NCBI GenBank assembly: GCA_024710355.1
Contig: JANJUX010000054.1
Span: 62,001 to 126,000, forward strand
From: Candidatus Rifleibacteriota bacterium
GTDB taxonomy: Bacteria; Muiribacteriota; Ozemobacteria; Ozemobacterales; Ozemobacteraceae
DNA: 64,000 nucleotides
Direction of reading: 5' to 3'
The notes under the pieces were generated by a model. It saw only the letters and a list, made by a program, of their open reading frames with translations. It did no database searches and was not told the origin of the DNA. This document shows, piece after piece, positions 52,560-61,562 of the stretch; the first letter of the stretch is position 1, and each line of letters begins with the position of its first letter. A program made the translations under genes and the position numbers.

Positions 52560-53909
52560 ATGGAACACGCTTCAGAATACGGTGCAAGCCTCCTCGGAAT
52601 TTTTGTCCAGCTGGGTATCTGCTACGGACTGTCGACCGACCGCAAAAAAATCGACTGGAAACTGGTTATCTGGGGGATCGTATTGCAGGTGATATTTGCC
52701 TTTCTGATTCTGAAGACTGATTCAGGCAAGGCTGTTTTTGGTTATCTCAATGATGCAGTCGTAAAAATGCTGAGCTTCACCGAAAAAGGCGCCAGCTTCG
52801 TTTTTGGCAATCTGGTTAAATTTGTGGTGCCGGTAGCCGTTTCGAACCCATCAGCCGCTCCCGAAGTGGCAGCACAGCTCAACAGCCTGCAGCTGACCGC
52901 TGGCACAGGCGCATTCTTCGGATTTAACGTTCTGCCGACCATTGTTTTCTTCTCCGCCTTCATGGCCATCATGTATCATCTTGGCATCATGCAGCGCCTC
53001 GTCTATTACGTCGCTCTGGTCATGCAGAAAACCATGAAAACCTCGGGTGCCGAATCTCTCAGCGCTGCCGCCAATATTTTTGTCGGTCAGACCGAAGCCC
53101 CGCTGGTAATCAAACCATACGTCGAAAAAATGACCTATTCCGAACTCTGCTGCGTCATGACCGGTGGTATGGCCACAATCGCCGGTGGTGTCATGGCCGG
53201 CTATGTCAGCATGCTTAAAGACACTATCCCCGGCATCGCCGGGCACCTGGTAGCGGCTTCCGTCATGTCGGCACCGGCAGCCATGGTATTTGCCAAAATG
53301 CTGGTTCCGGAAACCGAGGTTCCGGTGACCAGTGGTAATCTTGAACTGCGCATCGAAAAAATCGACCAGAACGTAATCGACGCGACTGCCAGAGGCTGTT
53401 CAGAAGGCATGAGCCTGGCGCTCAACGTCGCCGCCATGCTTATCGGCTTCATCGCTCTCATCGCCATGGGCGACCACCTCTGGAGCATGTTTGCCAACCT
53501 CGTGGGTCTGACAAAATACAATACTCTCGATTCAATGTTTGGTCTGATAGCCTCGCCTTTTGCCTGGCTGCTTGGCGTGCCGGTTCAGGATATTTCGATT
53601 GCCGGCGCCCTGCTCGGCAAAAAGACGGTTCTCAATGAATTTGTCGCCTACGCTGATCTTGCCAGTTATCTGAATGGCAGCGTTCTGGTTGACGGCAAAC
53701 CGGTTGAACTGGCAATGCGCACCAGAGTCATTCTCAGTTACGCTCTGTGCGGTTTTGCCAATCTTGGTTCGATCGGCATTCAGCTCGGCGGCATCGGCGG
53801 CATTGCTCCGTCAAGACGCGGCGATCTTGCCAAACTCGGCGTCAGGGCCCTCATCGCCGGTACCTTCGCCTCTTTTCTGACCGCCAACATTGCGGGCATG
53901 ATGATCTGA
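52560..53909 (+). CDS. concentrative nucleoside transporter (CNT/NupC family)
   Basis: A 449-residue integral membrane protein of the CNT family. Diagnostic segments are GFNVLPTIVFFSAFMAIMYHLGIMQ, SLSAAANIFVGQTEAPLVIKPY (the nucleoside and sodium binding hairpin), MTGGMATIAGGVMAGYV and the final CGFANLGSIGIQLGGIGGIAPSRR. These carriers import nucleosides with sodium or protons. An AGGAGCACAGGGA site precedes the ATG. It is monocistronic, bounded by terminators on both sides. Uridine kinase at the window end could use imported pyrimidine nucleosides. Confidence 0.93.
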   Translation: MEHASEYGASLLGIFVQLGICYGLSTDRKKIDWKLVIWGIVLQVIFAFLILKTDSGKAVFGYLNDAVVKMLSFTEKGASFVFGNLVKFVVPVAVSNPSAAPEVAAQLNSLQLTAGTGAFFGFNVLPTIVFFSAFMAIMYHLGIMQRLVYYVALVMQKTMKTSGAESLSAAANIFVGQTEAPLVIKPYVEKMTYSELCCVMTGGMATIAGGVMAGYVSMLKDTIPGIAGHLVAASVMSAPAAMVFAKMLVPETEVPVTSGNLELRIEKIDQNVIDATARGCSEGMSLALNVAAMLIGFIALIAMGDHLWSMFANLVGLTKYNTLDSMFGLIASPFAWLLGVPVQDISIAGALLGKKTVLNEFVAYADLASYLNGSVLVDGKPVELAMRTRVILSYALCGFANLGSIGIQLGGIGGIAPSRRGDLAKLGVRALIAGTFASFLTANIAGMMI

Positions 53910-53924
53910 AACCGACCTTTTCAG

Positions 53925-53958
53925 GGGCGCATCACCGGGTTGGTGATGCGCCCTTTTT
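53925..53958 (+). terminator. intrinsic terminator after the nucleoside transporter
   Basis: GGGCGCATCACC (53925-53936) and GGTGATGCGCCC (53942-53953) with a GGGTT loop and five T. Confidence 0.95.
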
Positions 53959-54023
53959 ATTAGCGTTAAAGGCCGGTCTATGCTATCATACAGCCTGAAA
54001 TTTATAGCATTCAGGAGCAGCAG

Positions 54024-55109
54024 ATGAAAATCGGATTAGCCGGCTTGCCGATGTCTGGCAAGACAAGCATTTTTAACATGGCCACCAGAGCCAAAGCCCA
54101 GACCCGCGATTATCTGGCACAGACAGACGAAATCAATAACGGCATCATCAAAGTTCCTGATGCACGCATCGACCATCTCGTCACTATTTTCAAACCCAAA
54201 AAGACCACCTACGCAACCGTTGAATTCACCGATATTCCCGGCATCAGCAACGCCGAAAGCAAGTCTGCCAGCAAAACCCTCGCCAACATCAGAATCTGCG
54301 ATGCCGTCATGCTGGTTGTCAGACTCTTTGCCAGCGAAGAAATTCCTCACATCCACAACCGCATCGACCCGGCAGCGGATCTTGAAGAGCTTTGCCTTGA
54401 ATTCATTTTCAGTGACCTCGAAATGGTTACCAACAAAATTGAACGCCTGAATAAAGAAATGAAGGCGGGCAAAAAGCCCGAACTCGTTAAAGAGCTTGAA
54501 CTGATGGAAAACCTGAAGAAGGTCCTCGAAGAAAACCGTTTCATCTCTGAAATCGAGCTGACCGATGAGCAGGAGCACAGCCTGCGCTGCTACCGTTTCC
54601 TGACCCAGAAGCCACTGCTGCTGGTTGGCAACTGCTCAGACGAGCAGTTCAAAAACGAGTCGGACCCGGTAGTAAATGCCTTTAAACAGGCGTGTCAGCA
54701 GCGAAACTGGTCACCAATGCTCATTTCTGCTGCCACCGAAATGGAAATCTCAGCTCTTTCTCCCGAAGAAGAAGCCATTTTTCTTGAAGAATACGGCATA
54801 AAAGAATCAGGCCGCAACCGCCTTATTTCTGAAGCCTATCGTCTTCTCAATTACATAAGCTTTCTTACGGTCGGCGAAGACGAAGTCCGTGCCTGGCCTC
54901 TGCAGCGGGGCACCAGTGCCCAGAAATCTGCCGGCAAGATTCATTCAGACATCGAGCGTGGCTTTATCAGAGCCGAAGTCGTTGCCTACAATGATTTCGT
55001 CGCGAAGGGCACGATGGCAGCGGTAAAGGCTGCCGGCCTGGCACGTCTTGAAGGAAAAGAATACATTGTCGAAGATGGAGATATCATCAATTTCCGTTTC
55101 AATGTCTGA
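54024..55109 (+). CDS. divergent YchF-like GTPase/ATPase
   Basis: A 361-residue protein with YchF length and layout: an N-terminal P-loop domain interrupted by a helical domain (about 125-190) and a C-terminal TGS-like domain with RAWPLQRGTSAQKSAGKIHSDIERGFIRAEVVAY and GDIINFRFNV. The P-loop reads GLPMSGKTS (residues 7-15) where YchF has GLPNVGKST, the G3 motif is DIPGIS where YchF has DIAGL, and the G4 region is GNCSDEQ. YchF binds ribosomes and hydrolyses ATP. This may be the only YchF or a paralogue with altered nucleotide use; the rest of the genome would decide. It overlaps the next gene. Confidence 0.85.
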   Translation: MKIGLAGLPMSGKTSIFNMATRAKAQTRDYLAQTDEINNGIIKVPDARIDHLVTIFKPKKTTYATVEFTDIPGISNAESKSASKTLANIRICDAVMLVVRLFASEEIPHIHNRIDPAADLEELCLEFIFSDLEMVTNKIERLNKEMKAGKKPELVKELELMENLKKVLEENRFISEIELTDEQEHSLRCYRFLTQKPLLLVGNCSDEQFKNESDPVVNAFKQACQQRNWSPMLISAATEMEISALSPEEEAIFLEEYGIKESGRNRLISEAYRLLNYISFLTVGEDEVRAWPLQRGTSAQKSAGKIHSDIERGFIRAEVVAYNDFVAKGTMAAVKAAGLARLEGKEYIVEDGDIINFRFNV

Positions 55110-57777
55110 TTCGGAAGCCAGACCCAAGCAGAGCCTGCAGCGACGCCTCGCCAAAGTCTTTCTGGTCATTCTTCTGCTGTTTGTGATTCTGTTTGCCCTC
55201 AACTGGCTTTCATTCAGCGACATTGAAGACACCGTCAACGTCTCGCTGCCGGTTAACATCAAGATTGCCAGGGCCTATGAAGAGCTCGCGGCAAAATGGA
55301 CCCAGCTCGGCGAAACTGTTACCGAAAGCCTTAAATCGGGGCCTGAAGTGGCAGAACAGGACAACAGCGAGAAACTGCATCAGCTCGAACTGGTTATCGA
55401 CCGCATCGAAAAATTGATCGACGACCCCGCACGCCTCGAAGTTCTTACTCATACAAGGCTGATGTTCGATGGTTTCAAAAAGCATTTCATATCTTTTGAT
55501 CTTCTTCTGAAAAGCCGCAACCGCATGCTGCGGAAAAATGCCGACCGGCGGTCGAAAGCCGCCGAGGGGCTGCGTGCCGATGTAACCAGCCTGCTCGACC
55601 GCTTCAAGAGTATGATCGTCGATCTCAACAGCACCCTAAAAAACCCTGATTTTCAGGCGTCGCTTGGCAACACTTCGTCGCTGATGGAAAAGATTTCGCG
55701 GGTAGAAAAAGATCTCATTCTGGCCGAAACGGAAGTTGCCCTGTATCTCAGCCTCAAAAAAGGAAAAGAACAGAGCGACAAGTCAGAAAAATCATCGGCC
55801 GGCCGCGTTGAGAGTAGATTTAGAGCTATTCTTTATCTTCTGGGCCGCTCGATTCAAGAAAGCAATGTGCCCCTGCACAAAAGAGTACTCACTCAGGTTG
55901 AAGCAAAAATCAAGGGTTTCTTCGACTCCTTCAATCGGTTGCGGAACCTTCTCGAAGCGCCTGAAAGCGAACTCCTCGAAACTGAAGACCAGCTTCTGAA
56001 AATGCAGAAGGAAATCACCTCCTTCAGACAGAAAGGCGTAAACGCAGCCAAAGCTGAAGCTGACCGCTTCTGGAACCAGATAAATTCGATTTCTGAAGAT
56101 CTCATCGCCAGGGCCAACCGCAACTCCAACTTCACCCAGACCTTTCTGCTGCTGATCGGTGCCATCAGTGCCTATCTGGCCTTTTTCTTTCCGACAGCAC
56201 TCGGCGGGCCGCTCAAGTTGCTGAGCGAAAAGGTGGCAAGCTTCAGACTCGGCAGTGATTTCAAGGCCGAAACCTCTGAAATTGAGGAAATCGATTCGCT
56301 CGGCAAAGCTTTCGCCCTGATGTGTGAGCGCCTGAATCTGCAGGGTGAAGTTAACCGCAACTATCTCTCTTCTATTCACGGCCTGACCAAATATTTTCGC
56401 GAGCTGCATGAAACAGAAACACGTCCGGACCGACCCAATGAAAGGCTTGAAAAAGCGGTCAACCTTATTTTAAAGGAACTCATCGAGCAGAACGAAAAAT
56501 TCGACCTGATCAAGGTCATGGTAATTCAAACCAACCCAGAAACCGGTGAAAAATTCTTTGTCAGGCTTGGGGAGCATGAGTTCAGCGAACGATTCATGAA
56601 AAGCCCTGAATTTGAGCCGTATTGCCTTTCTGCCGGCGTTAACCTGCACCTGGGGCAACCGGCACAGGAAGAAAGAATCCCATTTGAAAAGGGCCTGACC
56701 GGCTGGTATTTTGAATTTGCCTGCGGCATCAAGGCCGGTGTAGAAGCAGACAGCTTTTTCAGAGAAGTCTATTCATCGCCGCCGATCAAAAACAACCCGG
56801 TGCTGGCCGACCGGGAATACGAAAAAGGCCTTGCGGGCAGCCTTCTGCTCGAACCGCTCAATGTTCCTGGCGACAATGACAATGAGCTCCAAACACCGAG
56901 GGGCATTCTGTTCGTCTACAGTCTCGATGAAAAGACCAGGCTGTCATGGCAGGAAATCTTTTTCGTTCAGATCATTGCGGGTCAGATCGCCTCGATTATC
57001 GAAACCGACGCTCTGTTAAAAGACCATGACAAGAAAAAGATCATTGACGATCAGCTGACCATGGCCAAAGAAATTCAGGACAACCTGTTGCCCAAAAGCG
57101 TTCCGCAGATGCCTGGCCTGCGTATCAACAAAATCAATAAATCTGCAGCTGAAGTTGGTGGCGACTATTTCGACTTTTTTGTTCTCGACAAGAACCGCAT
57201 CGGCGTAGTAATTGCCGATGCCTCAGGCAAAAATGTTCCGGCGGCGATTATCATGACAGTATTCAAAACAACCCTGTCAACAATGGAACTCGATAAAATG
57301 GGGGCCGGAGAAGTTCTGACGCGCGCCAACAATATTATCGCGAAAAATATCACCAACGATCGCTTTATCACTGCAATGTACGTTATAATTGATGCAGAGA
57401 CAGGCAATGTTGAAATGGCAAGCGCCGGTCATAATCCTGCGTTTGTCTCAAATGGTTATGGGCACAATCACATTCTGCGCGAAAAGTCTGAAAAAGGTCT
57501 GCCACTCGGCATTCTTGAAGACTATGAATATGGTTCAAAAAACTTTCAGCTGGTTGCCGGCGATCTGTTGCTCTTGTACACAGACGGAGTCACAGAAGCC
57601 CGTAACAGCGATGATGAAGAGTTTGGTGATTTCGGCCTGAAAAGATTTCTTGCCAGAGTCAGGGGCAAAAACCCCGCTCAGGACCTGCTCGATGCCGTAG
57701 AAGAATTTGCCTACCTGGCCACGCAGCACGACGACATAACTGCCGTGACCATCGAATATGACGGGAGCAAAGCATGA
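55102..57777 (+). CDS. membrane-bound RsbU/SpoIIE-type serine phosphatase
   Basis: About 891 residues from the ATG 55102, which overlaps the YchF stop by 8 bases; an ATG at 55075 is an alternative and neither has a good ribosome site. A membrane helix near residues 18-38 is followed by a helical extracytoplasmic domain of about 310 residues, a second helix near 345, a HAMP-like linker, a GAF-like domain (about 430-640), then a PP2C/SpoIIE phosphatase (about 665-890). The phosphatase shows IQDNLLPKSVPQMPG, VGGDYFDFF, ADASGKNVPAA and LLLYTDGVTEA. Such enzymes dephosphorylate STAS anti-sigma antagonists; a STAS gene lies at 60103-60453. The methyltransferase gene overlaps its end. Confidence 0.9.
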   Translation: MSDSEARPKQSLQRRLAKVFLVILLLFVILFALNWLSFSDIEDTVNVSLPVNIKIARAYEELAAKWTQLGETVTESLKSGPEVAEQDNSEKLHQLELVIDRIEKLIDDPARLEVLTHTRLMFDGFKKHFISFDLLLKSRNRMLRKNADRRSKAAEGLRADVTSLLDRFKSMIVDLNSTLKNPDFQASLGNTSSLMEKISRVEKDLILAETEVALYLSLKKGKEQSDKSEKSSAGRVESRFRAILYLLGRSIQESNVPLHKRVLTQVEAKIKGFFDSFNRLRNLLEAPESELLETEDQLLKMQKEITSFRQKGVNAAKAEADRFWNQINSISEDLIARANRNSNFTQTFLLLIGAISAYLAFFFPTALGGPLKLLSEKVASFRLGSDFKAETSEIEEIDSLGKAFALMCERLNLQGEVNRNYLSSIHGLTKYFRELHETETRPDRPNERLEKAVNLILKELIEQNEKFDLIKVMVIQTNPETGEKFFVRLGEHEFSERFMKSPEFEPYCLSAGVNLHLGQPAQEERIPFEKGLTGWYFEFACGIKAGVEADSFFREVYSSPPIKNNPVLADREYEKGLAGSLLLEPLNVPGDNDNELQTPRGILFVYSLDEKTRLSWQEIFFVQIIAGQIASIIETDALLKDHDKKKIIDDQLTMAKEIQDNLLPKSVPQMPGLRINKINKSAAEVGGDYFDFFVLDKNRIGVVIADASGKNVPAAIIMTVFKTTLSTMELDKMGAGEVLTRANNIIAKNITNDRFITAMYVIIDAETGNVEMASAGHNPAFVSNGYGHNHILREKSEKGLPLGILEDYEYGSKNFQLVAGDLLLLYTDGVTEARNSDDEEFGDFGLKRFLARVRGKNPAQDLLDAVEEFAYLATQHDDITAVTIEYDGSKA

Positions 57778-58430
57778 ACAGTCAGATTGAATCGCAGGCC
57801 CGCACCTACTGGGATAAAACCTGGAACCGCTTCCTCAAATACCACGGTATGATCGCACCTTCTGCCAAGCTGGTTCAGCACCTGTTCAGCCATGTCCCGC
57901 GTCACGGTGTCGTTCTTGACCTTGGCTGCGGCGAAGGTCGCAACAGTCTTTATCTCAGTCAGGTTGGCTATAACATCATCGGGCTCGACCTTTCATTCAA
58001 AGCTGCCCGGGTCATGAAAAACAACTTTTTCGAAGAAGAACTCAAGGGTCTGGTGCTCACCGGTGACGCCAGATGCCTGCCGTTGGCGTCAGAAAGCGTA
58101 GACGGCATTCTTGCGCACCATCTTTTCGATCACCTCGACCGCAAAAGCTTTTTTCAGGCGGCAGAAGAAGCGTTTCGCGTTCTCAAGCCTGAGGGTGTGA
58201 TGCTTCTGACCATGGACAGCTTCTCAGACATGTCCTGCGACAACAATGCCATTTCAACCGACGACGGTTCGATAGTTTATGTCAAAGGTACGCGCAAAGG
58301 CATGCTGGTAAGACCATTTCGTGAAGACGAAGTTGCTGAGATGACTGACAAAGGCTGGGAAACCATCAAGAACGAAATTACGCCCGGGCGCGGCAAAATA
58401 ATGCTGTTGCGCAAATGCAGCCTTACCTGA
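57774..58430 (+). CDS. class I SAM-dependent methyltransferase
   Basis: A 218-residue enzyme with motif I VLDLGCGEGRN (about 48-57), an acidic end of strand 2 (GLDLS), TGDARCLPLASESVDGIL, and the post-motif VLKPEGVMLLT. It resembles small TehB-like methyltransferases. The ATGA overlap with the phosphatase gene points to one operon, which is unusual: it may modify a component of that signalling pathway or be an unrelated passenger. The substrate is unknown. Confidence 0.85.
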   Translation: MNSQIESQARTYWDKTWNRFLKYHGMIAPSAKLVQHLFSHVPRHGVVLDLGCGEGRNSLYLSQVGYNIIGLDLSFKAARVMKNNFFEEELKGLVLTGDARCLPLASESVDGILAHHLFDHLDRKSFFQAAEEAFRVLKPEGVMLLTMDSFSDMSCDNNAISTDDGSIVYVKGTRKGMLVRPFREDEVAEMTDKGWETIKNEITPGRGKIMLLRKCSLT

Positions 58431-58516
58431 GCAGCCAGATTCTATCTCATCGCAACCCATAAATACCCTGGCTGAATGCGAATACCCGCCATGTGCCGTC
58501 GTGGCAGCCGCGCGAG

Positions 58517-60097
58517 TTATTCGACCTCGCGGGTTACTTTGGCCGGAGCGGCGGTAACCTGATTGCGCCCGTGCTCCTTTGACCAGTAGAGAGCAACGTC
58601 GGCGGCCTTGATCAGCGAATCCATGTCGTCGGCACAATCAGAAAAGACCGAAACCCCAAAGCTGGCCGTGATTTTGATAACCACGCCGTTCACTTCGAGA
58701 AAATCTGTTTCGATAGACCTTCTGATGCGTTCGGCAACTGCAACTGCGCCGGTCATATCGGTCTCTGGCAGCACGAGAGCGAATTCTTCACCGCCATAGC
58801 GAACCGGCAAATCGTGGGTTCTCACAGCGCGGCGCAGGATCGAGGCAACGTGTTTGAGCACCTCGTCACCGGTCTGATGCCCGTAAGTATCATTAAGCCT
58901 CTTGAAATGATCGATATCAACCATGATCAGAGCCAGGTTGCGTTTAAAACGTGCAGCCCTCTTGATTTCGTCGAGTAACCGCTGTTTAAAATAGCGGTGC
59001 AGATAAAGCTTGGTCATGCCATCGGTGATGGCCTGCTCATAAAGCTGCGCGTTCTTCACTGCAGCACCGAGCTGAACCGCAAAAACCTTGATAAGGCGGA
59101 TATCACGCGAAGTGAAACCATTTGCTCCTGCGGTGGCACAGAGATGCAGAAGACCAAGAAATTCACCCTGATTGAGAATCGGTACAACCACGAATGCTTC
59201 ACCAAAAACCTTCTCGTCCAGGCGCTTCAATTCGGCCGGCTGGCTCTTGCCTTTTTCGTATTCGAAGGTGTCTTTGCGCTCAGCGACAATCTGCAGAATT
59301 TCGGAGTCTTCGAGCGAAAGGTTTTCGGGTAATTTACTGGCATCGCCCAGATGACTCATCAGATTGAACTGACGGTGTTCTTCCTCGTAAAGCCAGGTGG
59401 TGCCTCGTTCAATGTCGGTGATTTCTGAGATCGCACTCATTGCCATATCGAGCAGTGCCTGCAATTGAAGTTCAGACGAAATCATCTGCGATGCCTGATA
59501 GAGAATGCTTACTTCCTGGATCTTTTCGTCCAGGCGTACATTCGCTTCGCGCAGCTCTGAAAGCAACAGAAAATTGTTGATCGCAACCGAGATGTTGCGC
59601 GAAAGAGTCTTGAGAAAGCTGACTTCTTTTTCAGTGAGCGGTACTTCTTTGAGCTTGTGACCGACTACCAGAAAGCCGATAAGCTTCTCTCTGACCTTGA
59701 GAATCGAGATACAGTCAAGGTTGTCTTCGGCGAAGGCTTCGAGAATGCCGCGCAGATGGTTATACTCGGCAGCGCGATAAGTAATATCGCCAGAATCCGC
59801 TTCGAGACCGGCTATTTCATCATGCGGCAGGTCATATTCAAAATTCTTGTGAACCAGTTTCCAGGAGCAGCGTAACGACACCCGCTTGTTGTAGTTGTCG
59901 AAAAGAAAAATGCCGCCCTTGCGAACACCGAGGGTACCCAGCAACAGATGCAGAAGCGACTTGAGCTGGGCATCAAAACTTGAGACACGACACAGCTCGT
60001 CTCCGATGTCGCTCAGAGCTTCAAGAACATACTCATAGCGCAGCACCTGCTGCTGCATTTTTTGTTCAATTGAAGACGTCTGTTCTGATTCAGACAT
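58517..60097 (-). CDS. GAF-GAF-GGDEF diguanylate cyclase
   Basis: A 526-residue protein starting at ATG 60095-60097, 5 bases after the STAS stop; the AAAGGT ribosome site lies in the STAS 3' end. Two GAF-like domains (about 20-175 and 200-355) precede a GGDEF domain (about 365-526). The active-site loop is GGEEF at 435-439, and an RxxD inhibitory site (R426-D429) lies five residues before it, so an active, product-inhibited c-di-GMP synthase is predicted. No membrane helix is present. Cotranscription with the STAS protein ties c-di-GMP output to the partner-switching system. Confidence 0.93.
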   Translation of the reverse strand: MSESEQTSSIEQKMQQQVLRYEYVLEALSDIGDELCRVSSFDAQLKSLLHLLLGTLGVRKGGIFLFDNYNKRVSLRCSWKLVHKNFEYDLPHDEIAGLEADSGDITYRAAEYNHLRGILEAFAEDNLDCISILKVREKLIGFLVVGHKLKEVPLTEKEVSFLKTLSRNISVAINNFLLLSELREANVRLDEKIQEVSILYQASQMISSELQLQALLDMAMSAISEITDIERGTTWLYEEEHRQFNLMSHLGDASKLPENLSLEDSEILQIVAERKDTFEYEKGKSQPAELKRLDEKVFGEAFVVVPILNQGEFLGLLHLCATAGANGFTSRDIRLIKVFAVQLGAAVKNAQLYEQAITDGMTKLYLHRYFKQRLLDEIKRAARFKRNLALIMVDIDHFKRLNDTYGHQTGDEVLKHVASILRRAVRTHDLPVRYGGEEFALVLPETDMTGAVAVAERIRRSIETDFLEVNGVVIKITASFGVSVFSDCADDMDSLIKAADVALYWSKEHGRNQVTAAPAKVTREVE

Positions 60098-60102
60098 TAA
60101 AC

Positions 60103-60453
60103 TCAACCTTTATATTTGGCTACAGCCTCTTCCTCTTTGTCAAAAGGTTCTGCAAACTGCAGAAGGCCCATCATTTCGAAGGTCTTGCGGTTGGTCGGAG
60201 TAAGATTGGTAAATGCCAGAGCACCACCAGATTCTTCGATAGCCTCAATTACCCCGATCAAAATTGAAATGCCGATGCTGTTGATCAAAGGTGACTGTTC
60301 GAGATTGATGACAATTTTGTTTACAGATTTTTCAAGGTGCTCTGAGCAGATTTCGTCAACCTGTTCAGCCCCAAGGTCATTGAGGTAGCCCTTGGTCCTG
60401 ATTATCAGCACCGGGCCATCAACCTGATGCGAAAGAGAAAATTCTTCTGACAT
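60103..60453 (-). CDS. STAS-domain anti-sigma factor antagonist
   Basis: A 116-residue single-domain STAS protein of the SpoIIAA/RsbV type. The phosphorylation-site helix start reads NSIGI with S59 as the likely acceptor. Such proteins, when dephosphorylated by a SpoIIE-type phosphatase, sequester an anti-sigma kinase. The probable phosphatase is encoded at 55102-57777 on the other strand. No RsbW-like kinase or sigma factor lies in the window. It is first in a two-gene unit with the diguanylate cyclase. Confidence 0.9.
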   Translation of the reverse strand: MSEEFSLSHQVDGPVLIIRTKGYLNDLGAEQVDEICSEHLEKSVNKIVINLEQSPLINSIGISILIGVIEAIEESGGALAFTNLTPTNRKTFEMMGLLQFAEPFDKEEEAVAKYKG

Positions 60454-60593
60454 AATTGTTTTTAAAGCTCCTCGGAGACTTGAGCTCTCTCTGCAGACCT
60501 GACTACTCTGCGAAAGAATTATTACATACCAACACTAACATAAAAGCAAGCGATAAACAACAGGCAAAAATTTCAACTTTATGCATTTCATTC

Positions 60594-60621
60594 TTGCTTT
60601 TCGATAAACTCTAAATATATT
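60594..60621 (+). promoter_or_regulatory. putative promoter close to the VTT-like gene
   Basis: TTGCTT (60594-60599) and TATATT (60616-60621), 16-base spacing. Transcription would begin around 60628, three bases before the proposed ATG, so the message would be nearly leaderless. No ribosome site is visible. Confidence 0.35.
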
Positions 60622-60630
60622 GCATGCCTT

Positions 60631-61491
60631 ATGTGGAAATATAATCGTCAGATTCTGGTCAGATATCTCAGCTTTCTTGCCGGAGCCGCTATTTCAGGTT
60701 ACCTGCTTGTCATGGCCGCAGGAAGTCAGGAAGCCCTGCTGACACGCAGCGGCCTGAAGAACACATTAACAGAACTGGCGGTTGCATGTGAACTTCTGCC
60801 ATGGACGCACAGCATCGGGCTTCTGTCACTGGCCCTGTTTCTGGTGCTGGCTGGGGTACCCTCCATAATCGTCTTCACACCGCTTTTAATTACCAAGGGG
60901 TTTGTGGCGGCATACATATTAACTCTGGCCGGCCAGACCGGTGCTTCGTTTATTTCGCTTCTGTTTGCGTTCCGCCGCTTTCGCCCCTCTGGCAGCAGGC
61001 TGGAATTCAAGCTGACCGCCCTCACCGAAAGATTTCGTGCGTTTGCTTTCTGGAGCCGAATCTACTATGCCTTTCCGTTAAGAACCATAGATTCGATGAC
61101 CCCGGCTCCTCACCCTGAAAATCAGCCGATTCGCGCGATCATGCCGCAAATTTTCACCGCAATAGCGATACGCATGCTTATTCCGTCGCTGTGGGTCAAT
61201 TCGCTGCTGCAGCTTCTGACATCATTGAATCACAACCCTGAAGGCGACGCAAAATCACTGCTGTTATGGACTTCAGCGCTGGTTGTCTACACACTTATTC
61301 CACGAATTCCGGAACTTTTCATCTGTCCGGCCGACATCAGGGAAGCATTATTCGTTGTGGAGAGCCCGGAGGCAGACTCTGAGTACTCTTCACCAGCAAA
61401 CGGCAGCGCCCCAAAAGGCGTCAACATTCCTGCACCGAAGATTTCAGTCAAGCGGAATACGGGAGCAGGCACCCCTCAATTAGTAAAGTAG
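60631..61491 (+). CDS. multi-pass membrane protein, VTT/DedA-like
   Basis: A 286-residue protein with about five hydrophobic segments. Residues about 60-120 (VLAGVPSIIVFTPLLITKGF, GASFISLLFAFRRFRP) resemble the reentrant-helix core of VTT/TMEM64-type proteins, which act in lipid scrambling or transport in some relatives. The middle (YYAFPLRTIDSM) and second half (FTAIAIRMLIPSLW) fit the same fold. The C-terminal 50 residues are polar and disordered. The family call is by eye; the start lacks a ribosome site and could be slightly downstream. Confidence 0.55.
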   Translation: MWKYNRQILVRYLSFLAGAAISGYLLVMAAGSQEALLTRSGLKNTLTELAVACELLPWTHSIGLLSLALFLVLAGVPSIIVFTPLLITKGFVAAYILTLAGQTGASFISLLFAFRRFRPSGSRLEFKLTALTERFRAFAFWSRIYYAFPLRTIDSMTPAPHPENQPIRAIMPQIFTAIAIRMLIPSLWVNSLLQLLTSLNHNPEGDAKSLLLWTSALVVYTLIPRIPELFICPADIREALFVVESPEADSEYSSPANGSAPKGVNIPAPKISVKRNTGAGTPQLVK

Positions 61492-61562
61492 TTGACTATC
61501 CCTCCACTTTTGTTTAAACCTAATTAGGAAGTTTTTGCACGACTAAAATTCCGGAGGGTTAA

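Noticed and set aside
58432..58474. CAGCCAG/CTGGCTG inverted repeat at the convergent junction
   Set aside because: Seven-base arms with a 29-base loop and no T run on either strand; not a convincing terminator.
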